From contig JABDBX010000005.1 of NCBI GenBank assembly GCA_013288445.1, positions 1 to 53,201 on the forward strand: a stretch of 53,201 nt of DNA. The letters run 5' to 3'. The DNA comes from Bacteroidota bacterium (GTDB lineage: Bacteria > Bacteroidota > Bacteroidia > Chitinophagales > Chitinophagaceae). Both the position numbers and the translations under genes were made by a program. The notes under the pieces are model-generated. The model saw nothing but the letters and a program-made list of their open reading frames with translations. It did no database searches and was not told the DNA's origin. Shown in pieces: positions 1 through 8,500 of this stretch (the stretch's first letter is position 1; each line of letters begins with the position of its first letter).

Positions 1-117
1 ATTGGCACCGCTATCGATATAGTTATACCCGAGCCTTTTGGCAAGCTGTCTTGCGAGCGTGCTTTTGCCGCAGGAGGAAAATCCATCAATTGCCACTATG
101 ATCTTTTGCGAGGACAT
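1..117 (-). CDS. cmk: Cytidylate kinase, N-terminal part (cut by window edge)
   Basis: Reverse-strand frame opening with ATG at 117-115 and running off the left edge, so only 39 codons are visible. The translation begins [20 protein letters not shown] and continues to a YIDSGA segment. The Walker A loop (GFSSCGKST) followed about 20 residues later by YIDSGAM is the usual start of CMP/dCMP kinases, which phosphorylate CMP to CDP in pyrimidine nucleotide metabolism. Other P-loop kinases also carry GxxxxGKS, but the IAIDG...YIDSGA combination is characteristic of Cmk. The C-terminal remainder, with the NMP-binding and LID regions, lies outside the window. Confidence 0.85.
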   Translation of the reverse strand, partial: MSSQKIIVAIDGFSSCGKSTLARQLAKRLGYNYIDSGAN

Positions 118-363
118 AACGCAAAGTTAGGGGGTTATCGGGTAACTTGGAAATGGGTTGAATAAGGTAGCCGATTAAAAGGTCAATTAGCAGATAGGTG
201 GATAGTCCATGAACATAAGAAAATAATATACTATTAATATATTCGTGGCAGGGTTTTTATATCTTTATTGTTTCTGATAAACCTTGCACAACATCTTTAG
301 TCCAAGATTGCAAACAAGTGCTTTAAACATTCAATTTTTGATTTCTTACAAAATTTATTTACC

Positions 364-1107
364 ATGAAAAAAGGGTTCCTTTACATTATCCTGGTGTGCC
401 TGGTATCTGGCCGGGCGGAGGCGCAATCCTCAAAAATTGATACAGTAGCTGTAGCCATTCTCGACCGAATGAGCGCTATGATCGGCGAGCTTAACTCCTG
501 CAGTGCCACCGTGAAGTCGTGCTACGATGTCAGCAGTAATGAACTAGGCCTGGTAAAACACTCTGATGAGGAGCATGTATATGTAGGCGGCCCAAATAAG
601 CTAATGGTACGGTCTGAGGGGGATAAGGGAAACAGGTACCTGATGTATAATGGCGAAACCCTGAGCTATTATTCCTTAGATAAGAACCGCTACGCGCAAA
701 CGAAAGTGCCTGCCACTGTGATGGAGATGATAGACTATATGAACAAAAACTATGGCATCATTTTTCCAATTGCCGATTTCATGTACCCCGGCTTTGTAGA
801 TGATATACTGGCGGAGGCAAATAACCTGGTAATGCTGGGCATTACAAAGGTTGACGGCAAGGAATGCTTTCACATTGCAGGTACCACGAAAGACAAAACT
901 TTCCAGTTCTGGATAGCGGATGACGCGTTTTACCTGCCGGTAAAAATGGCGATTGTTTATACAAATAAACCGATGAACCCGCAATTTGAAGCGATATACT
1001 CTGATTGGCAGATAAATCCGAGCCTGCCTGCAAGCCTGTTTGAATTTCAGACGCCGCCAAATGCGAAGAAAATAAAACTAACCCCACTTTCCACAGCTAA
1101 AAAATGA
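364..1107 (+). CDS. Exported DUF2092 family protein
   Basis: 247 residues starting with a clear signal peptide (MKKGFLYIILVCLVSGRAEA, cleavage before Q). The mature part has the pattern of DUF2092 predicted periplasmic proteins, which have a LolA/RseB-like fold: a helix with LDRMSAMIGELNS, then strands with the segments VGGPNKLMVRSEG, YNGETLSYYSLDKNRYAQ and IADDAFYLPVKMAIVYTNKP. The related folds bind lipoprotein acyl chains or sense lipoproteins, but the role of this family is not established. It lies 48 bp upstream of the glycine-rich exported gene at 1156 on the same strand, so the two are probably co-transcribed. The start codon is preceded by A/T-rich sequence without a strong Shine-Dalgarno site. 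Confidence 0.7.
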   Translation: MKKGFLYIILVCLVSGRAEAQSSKIDTVAVAILDRMSAMIGELNSCSATVKSCYDVSSNELGLVKHSDEEHVYVGGPNKLMVRSEGDKGNRYLMYNGETLSYYSLDKNRYAQTKVPATVMEMIDYMNKNYGIIFPIADFMYPGFVDDILAEANNLVMLGITKVDGKECFHIAGTTKDKTFQFWIADDAFYLPVKMAIVYTNKPMNPQFEAIYSDWQINPSLPASLFEFQTPPNAKKIKLTPLSTAKK

Positions 1108-1155
1108 TTTCATTCTCTGGCCAAAAATGATTTTCTACTATTAAAAATTTCAGAC

Positions 1156-1947
1156 ATGAAAACCTTCAATAAAATAAAACGTACTCATATCATTTGTATT
1201 TTGTTCCTGCTGGTATGCTACTTCCCCCAAAATACTATGGCACAACGGTTTGGCCATGGCGGTGGTGGTGGTGGCCGCGGAGGCGGTGGCGGGGTACCAA
1301 GAGGCGGTGGTGGCGGTGGCCGGGATGTGGGTCATCCGGTGCAGGTATCAGGCCCCAGGGGGGGCTTTAATGGCGGTGGCCGCAACTTAGGGAACCACGT
1401 TTTCCCAACCCCGGTAGTGCGTTCCGGCCCGGCTTTTGGCATACGTCATAATGAGGGTGTATATCACCACGCTTTCGGCGGTGGCCTGCGCCCTTATGCA
1501 TATCACCCTTATCACCCTTACATATGGGGTCCATACTGGCACCCATTCGGTTTTTTTGCTGCCGCGCTTACTGCAAATGCAATAGCGATCTCCATAGCCA
1601 ACCAGCAGTATTATTATGATAATGGTGTGTATTACCAGCCATCTGGCGGTGGTTATTCGGTCGTTGCCCCGCCGATTGGCGCTGTGGTGAACTACTTGCC
1701 CGCCGGCTACCTGACAGTGCCGATGGATAATGGCTCTTATTTCTATTATGGCGGCGCTTTTTACCTCGACCAGGGCGGGTCTTACCGTGTAGTACCCGCA
1801 CCCATAGGTGCAGTGGTAACCGAGATACCAGAAGGGGCCACCGAACAGGTAATAAACGGAGAGAACTACCTTCTGTACAACAACACTTATTACCTGCCAA
1901 TTTCACAGGATGGGCAGGATGCATATGAGGTGGTGCAGGTAAATTAA
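1156..1947 (+). CDS. Glycine/histidine-rich exported protein, DUF6515-like
   Basis: 263 residues. A signal peptide with hydrophobic core IICILFLLVCYF ends near residue 29 (TMAQ). Residues about 33-75 are a low-complexity tract of Gly with Arg, followed by a His/Tyr/Pro-rich stretch (YAYHPYHPYIWGPYWHP) and a short hydrophobic segment (FFAAALTANAIAIS). The C-terminal half holds two copies of a motif: VVAPPIGAVVNYLPAGY with YYYGGAFYLD, and VVPAPIGAVVTEIPEGA with YLLYNNTYYLP. These repeats resemble DUF6515 proteins. The likely location is periplasmic or cell-surface, and the function is unknown. It follows the DUF2092-like gene by 48 bp, probably in one transcript. The GC-rich Gly tract explains a long antisense open frame, which I treat as an artefact. 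Confidence 0.65.
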   Translation: MKTFNKIKRTHIICILFLLVCYFPQNTMAQRFGHGGGGGGRGGGGGVPRGGGGGGRDVGHPVQVSGPRGGFNGGGRNLGNHVFPTPVVRSGPAFGIRHNEGVYHHAFGGGLRPYAYHPYHPYIWGPYWHPFGFFAAALTANAIAISIANQQYYYDNGVYYQPSGGGYSVVAPPIGAVVNYLPAGYLTVPMDNGSYFYYGGAFYLDQGGSYRVVPAPIGAVVTEIPEGATEQVINGENYLLYNNTYYLPISQDGQDAYEVVQVN

Positions 1948-2480
1948 AAGTAAAAGTAAAAATCCAGCGCGAGTTGCCTGTGTTTCGGAAGTCATATATC
2001 AATAGCCCCTGCTCTTTAGACCGGGGGTTTATTGTTACAGCGCAACACGCCTGTAAACCACCCACAAGTCGTTTTGCACCTACAGAGCAAAGCCATTTTG
2101 TCCTGTTTTACTACAAAGCTTTCGCTCCTAACGGAGCAATCCACATTTAAAAAAAGATATGGCTACATTGTAGCTTTGAAGGAAAGAGGGGCGCGTTACG
2201 CAGGCAAATATGATGCACCAAGTCATTTTAAAGGAGCTTCTGCGAAGTCATGAACTCAACTCTGCCGGTTTTTTCTTCTGGAAAAATGATAAAAGATACA
2301 TTTTGAAAAATAACTTGATTATTGTCAAATTATTTTAATAAATTTATACTGTTAAAAACAGATTTCACTATAACCTGCGTATTTATTTTACCATCCCTTT
2401 TTTATAATATATCGAACGGTACAGGCCTGTAGCCAACTATTTACGGGCGTTTGCAGTAGTTATAAAAGGCGGAGCAGCAA
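1948..2480. other. Intergenic stretch with degenerate repeat-like sequence, no convincing gene
   Basis: No frame here has coding character. A 73-codon open frame at 2032-2253 has a low-complexity translation and no family resemblance. Around 2185-2215 the phrase GCGTTACGCAG next to GAGGGG resembles part of the region at 21560-21590 (GAGGGGAGTGTGTTACGCAG), so this may be a decayed dispersed repeat. The last 200 bases are strongly A/T-rich and probably hold the promoter of the giant gene that follows, but I cannot pick a site with confidence. Confidence 0.4.
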
Positions 2481-2539
2481 ATGAATGCATCAATAAAAAT
2501 ATAACGAAAAAGCTAATACACATATCGCTTTGCCTTTTT

Positions 2540-5500
2540 TTGGTTGCGTTTTGCGATGGCCCAAAAGCGTTTGCCCAGACACTTCTTTCTACGATAGGGG
2601 GATCAGGGATAAACGGGTATTTGGGAGATGGCTCGGGGGCTATCATTGGCGAGATAAATTTTCCAAAATGTGTAGCGGTAGATGGCACAGGCAATATCTA
2701 TGTTGCAGACTATCTCAATCAACGCATACGTAAAATAAATCCATCGGGGATCATCAGCACTTTTGCTGGAACCGGTTCACCCGGTTATTCGGGCGATGGT
2801 AGCGCTGCAACGGCAGCACAGATAACAAATCCGTGGGGCGTAGCAACAGATGCCTATGGCAATGTATATTTCTCAGACAGCACAGTGGTGCGTAAAGTGA
2901 GCGTTGCGGGCATTATCAGCACTGTGGCTGGCACAGGTACTGCGGGCTATAGCGGTGATGGCGGGGCTGCAACTGCCGCTACCTTAAGCGGGGCTGAAGG
3001 GATAACAGTAGATGCTATAGGGAATATTTACATCGCTGAGTATAATAATAATACTATCCGCATGGTGAACACTGCGGGAGTCATCACTACCATTGCCGGA
3101 ACGGGCACGGCTGCAAATTCTGGTGATGGAACTGCGGCAACCGGGGCAAGCTTGTATAACCCGAGGAGTGTGTCTGTTGATAATTACGGGAATATATATA
3201 TTGGCGTTTCAGGGGCAAAAGTGCGAATGATAAATGCCTCGGGTATTATCTCCACCTTTGCCGGTATCGGCTCGCCTGGATATGGCGGAGACGGCAGCCC
3301 AGCAACAGCCGCAACTGTTTGCAGTAAAATAACCTCAGTGTTTGCGGATAATGCGGGAAACGTTTTTATAGCTGATTCCGGCAGGATACGAAAAGTGAAC
3401 GCATCAGGGATAATTTCTACGATAGCGGGAAACGGGACTTCCGGCTTCGGCGGAGACGCTTGCTCTTCAGCAGCAGGCGTTATTTTCAAAACCTCTTATC
3501 TTACCGGTGATGCCTATGGAAGTATCTATTTTTCCACAGACTCAAACTCCCGTATTCGAAGCGTCAGCCATAACGCAGCGCCATTTTTTTTAAATGGCCA
3601 TGTGCAGGGGTTTGGTGTTTGCATAGGTTCGGGAGGCAACCCGCTTAACAATATATTGGCAGTATATGATTCCAATGTAGGGCAAACGGAAACCTATAGC
3701 ATACTCAGGTCGCCTTCAGCGGGCGCACTTACCGGGGTTGGTACAACTACCTCAACCGGGAGTATAGCAACGCCAACCGGTTTATACTATATCCCTGGAA
3801 GTTCCCCAGGGGTTGATACCTTTAAAATACGCGTGGTGGACTGCGTTGGCGCCGCAGATACCACCACTGTGTGTGTCCGGCTCGTTTACTTTCCTTCCTT
3901 CATGACAATAACCGGCCCCACGAATGTTTGTTTAGGTGGAAAAATTTCTCTATGGGATACATTGGGTGGCGGAAACTGGACCAGTAGCAACCCTTTAGTG
4001 GCCCTTGTCGGGTCTTCGTATCCAACAGTAACGGGAGTGTCTTTAGGGTCTGTTACCATTACCTATGGGGCGTATTTAAGTTGCGGCACAGCTACGGTCA
4101 CTGCCACGGTAAATGTTCTGTCAGCACCTGTAGCTATAACGGCCAGTGGGCCGGCCTGCTTAGGCTATTCTACTACACTTATAGACTCCAGTGCAGGCGG
4201 GACATGGACGAGTGCTAACACTTCTATAGCAACAGTTGGTTCCTCAAGTGGCGTAATAAACGCACTAACTATGGGCGCCACAATAATCAGCTACACATTT
4301 CCGAGCGGGTGTTATACCACCACCTATTTAACAGTAAACCCTTTGCCGTCCTTACCCCGCGCTTCTGGAGGAGGGCCGCTCAATGTCTGTGCCGGCGCAT
4401 CTATACTGCTGGCTGATTCAGTAAGCGGGGGTACCTGGAACACTAGCAGTGCAAATGCCACGTTGGGCTTTTTCACGGGAGTATTGACGGGAGTAACGGT
4501 GGGCGTTGCCCCACTTGTATATACATCACCTGCAGGATGCACGCGAAGTGCTATTGCTACGGTAAACCCATCACCTTCTGCTATAATCGGCACGGTAAAT
4601 ATATGTTCCGGCACAACAGCCTCACTAACCGATACTACCAGTGGCGGCACCTGGAGCAGCAGCCATGTTGCCGTAGCCACAGTAGGTACGGCCGGTTCTA
4701 TATCGGGTATTTCTGCGGGGACCGCTACCATCAGCTATATTTCCGCTATCGGCTGCGCTGCTTTGAAAGTTGTTACCATAAACCCATTACCCTCCGTTAT
4801 TACCGGAACTTCTATTTTGTGTGCCGCGCCATCGACTCTTAGCGATACGCTGACAGGCGGGATATGGAGTACCAGCAGCCCGATTCTTTCTATTGGTTCT
4901 TCATCGGGCATTGTAACCGGAACAGCTACCGGAACGGGAACCGTTACCTATACATTGCCTACAAGTTGTTCAATGACAAGACCGGTGAGTGTTAGCCCGG
5001 TGCCATCCGTAATAACCGGCACTGCAATTATGTGTGCTGGATCGACTTCTACGCTCATCGATTCTGTGGCCGGCGGCTCCTGGAGCAGCAGCAATGGCGC
5101 AATTGCCACAGTGGGATCTACTGGTGTAGTTACGGGAGTATCGGGTGGTTCAGCGACCATAACCTATACTCTTCCCACAGGTTGTACAGCCACCCGCGCG
5201 GTGACTATCAATCCTTTACCGGCAACCATAACCGGCACTTTGAATATTTGTTCCGGCACAGGTACACACTTAAGCGATTCCACGAGCGGCGGCTTCTGGA
5301 GCGCCGCCAGTTCGCCGGTAGCTTCTTTGGGCAGTTCGGCGATTGTTACGGGTACGGCGGTTGGTACACTGACGATAACCTATTCATTGCCCACAGGTTG
5401 CCAGAGAATGGTGCAGGTAACCGTGAGCCAGGTGCCATCGGTAATAACCGGGGCCAACCATTTGTGTGTGGGGCAGACGACGCCATTGAGCGACTCTGTG

Positions 5501-8500
5501 GCTGGCGGCATATGGACTTCTGACAATGTCATTATTGCCAATATAGGCTCATCATCGGGCATTGTTTCCGGCATAAATGCAAGTTCGGTTAACATGATCT
5601 ATACGCTACCTTCGGGATGCGCCGCGAGTAAAACGATAACAGTAAATGCCCTACCCTTTCCTATAGTCTCTGCGGCCGGACCAAGCCAGGTCTGCGTAGC
5701 TGCTACGTTGTCTTTAACCGACCCGTCTGCGGGGGGTGCCTGGAGTACTGCGGGGAGCGCTGCCGTTGTGGGTTCAACCGGCACAGTGACCGGGTTGGCA
5801 AGTGGTATCGCTGTTATTTCCTATTCGCTGCCAACTGGTTGCGGCACCTTCACCACAATAACCATTAACGCTAACCCGGCATCAATTACCGGTCCGTCAA
5901 CTATTTGTTTCGGGCTGACCGCCCCATTTGCCGACTCTAGTACAGGGGGTACCTGGGGCAGCAGTAATTATTCAGTAGCTTTTATCGACCTTTCAGGTAT
6001 AGTAACAGGTACGGGAACCGGCCCTGCTACAATCTCCTATACCAATGCCTTCGGGTGCTTTAAAACACTGCCTGTAACGGTGAACCCTGCGCCTGCGGCA
6101 ATAACCGGACCGGCAACAATGTGCGCAGGTGTTACAAACATACTGTATGACGCCGTAAGCGGGGGCGTGTGGAGCGGGGGCGCTACCGGTATTGCAACTG
6201 TGGGGTCCGCAGGTACGGTTACCGGGTCTTCTTCCGGGGTTGCCACGGTATCGTACAGCACTGGTTCTACCTGTGTGGCCACCTTCCAGGTCACCGTCAA
6301 CCGGCTTCCATCAGCAATATACGGAACATCCGCAGCCTGTGTGGGCGGAACTATGATCTTGTATGATACAACCGCCGGAGGTACCTGGAGCATCCCGGTT
6401 AGCGGGATAGCTGCGACAGGCAGCGCTGGAGGTTTGATTACCGGAATTGCCCCTGGAACTACATTGGTCAATTACACTATCGGGGCCACAGGCTGTGCCA
6501 CCGCAATTACTGTTACCGTTCACCCATCGCCCTCTACCATCACGGGAACAATGCATGTTTGTCCGGCTGCCACGGTAACATTGGCAGATACGGCAACCAC
6601 AGGAACCTGGAGTTGCAGTGCAGGCATCCCTTTAGTCGCTTCCATTGGTTCAACTTCAGGTATTGTCACGGGCATATCCCCGGGCGTTACCATCATTACC
6701 TACACATTACCAACTGGCTGCCTTAAAACTGCTTCCCTAACGGTGAACCCCTTGCCTTCTGCTATATCGGGAGCCAGCAGTATATGCCTGGGGCTAACGA
6801 CAACCTATAGCGATCTACCCTTGGGTGGCTTATGGAGCAGAAGCAATACTAATGTCATCATAGGGTCTGCGTCAGGAATACTGACGGGAATGGGGGCGGG
6901 CGTAAGCGTTATCAGCTATACTATTCCCGCAACGGGATGTTATGTTTCCAAAACGGTGACCGTAAATAATTCAGCCGGAAGTATATCAGGCCCATTGCAT
7001 GTATGCCGGGGAGCCAGTATCACTTTAACCAACACTATAAGCGGTGGGGCATGGACCAGCTCAAATACCACAATAGCTACTATCGGGTCTTCTTCAGGGA
7101 TACTGAACGGAATTGCGGCCGGAACTGTATCTATCAATTATTCTGTGGGCGGGGGATGTAATGTAAGCGTTACTGTTACTGTCAATCCATTACCGCCTGC
7201 TATAAATGGTACGCTGCATGTTTGTGCCGGTGCAACAACATCCCTGACCGATAGCACGGGCGGCGGAACATGGGCGACGAGCGGCTTCGCCAGTGTTGGA
7301 ACAGCTACCGGAGTAGTTACGGGCCTTTCAGGCGGGATGGCCACCATCGTTTATACCCTTGCCGGTACCGGATGTGCTACTGCTGCCATTGTTACAATTA
7401 ATCCATCGCCCGCAGCCATGGCCGGGCCTATGGCTGTGTGTATAGGCGCAACAATACACCTGGTAGAGACTTCGACAGGAGGAACGTGGAGTAACAGCAA
7501 CCCGATCGTTGCCTCTTTGGGAACAGCAACAGGGATAGTCACAGGCGGCAGCATAGGTACAACAACTATAGAATATACCTTGCCTACCGGCTGCCAGGCA
7601 ACTGCCACTGTAACTGTGAGTACATCACCTACCGCAATTGCAGGGCCTGCAACGGTTTGTACCGGCGCTACAATGACCCTTACCGATTCGATAGGCGGGG
7701 GCCTATGGAGTAGCAGCAACCCTGCCGTCGCAACTATCGGTTCGCTATCGGGCATTGTTACCGGCCTAACGCCCGGCGGATTTACTACAATCACTTATTC
7801 ATTGGGCACGGGCTGCACGGTGACCCATTTGGTTTCCGTTATTGCACTTCCAGTTGCCATAACGGGGCCAGTCAGTTTATGCGTTGGCGCGAACATTTCT
7901 TTGTCTGACTCAACTGGCGGCGGGGTATGGAATTCACCGGCAACCGGAACAGCAACGATAAGCAGCGCCGGCATTGTACATGGGGTATCGGCGGGTAGCG
8001 CAATAATCTCTTATACATCGGCTTCTACGGGCTGCACACAGACCACAACAATAACAGTAAACCCAAACCCCGGCCCTATTACCGGGCCATCCTCGGTATG
8101 TGTAGGCGCTACTATTGCAGAAACAGATACGTCAGCCGGTGGTGTATGGAGCGAATCGTTGCCGGGATTAACAATTGACCCAGCAGGAACGATAACTGGT
8201 ATTTCAACAGGCGAGCCGGTGATTACTTATACGCTTGGCAGCTGTGCAGTGATGAGAACGATTACCGTTAATTCGGTTGCGGCCATCACCGGCCCAATGG
8301 CGCTGTGTACCGGGGCTATAGTAACACTCGCGGACACGTCAACCGGTGGCGCATGGAGCGTAGCGCCAGGCAGCGTAGTGAGCATTGGGGCAAGTTCGGG
8401 CACTATCACGGTTGGCGCGCTAACAGGCGCAGCAACGATAACTTATACGTCTGGCGCGGGTTGCGTTACTACAGCGACTGTTACTGTAAACGGAGCGCCT

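Noticed and set aside
2032-2253. 73-codon frame after the DUF6515-like gene
   Set aside because: No recognisable motif; it overlaps sequence resembling a dispersed repeat near 21570.
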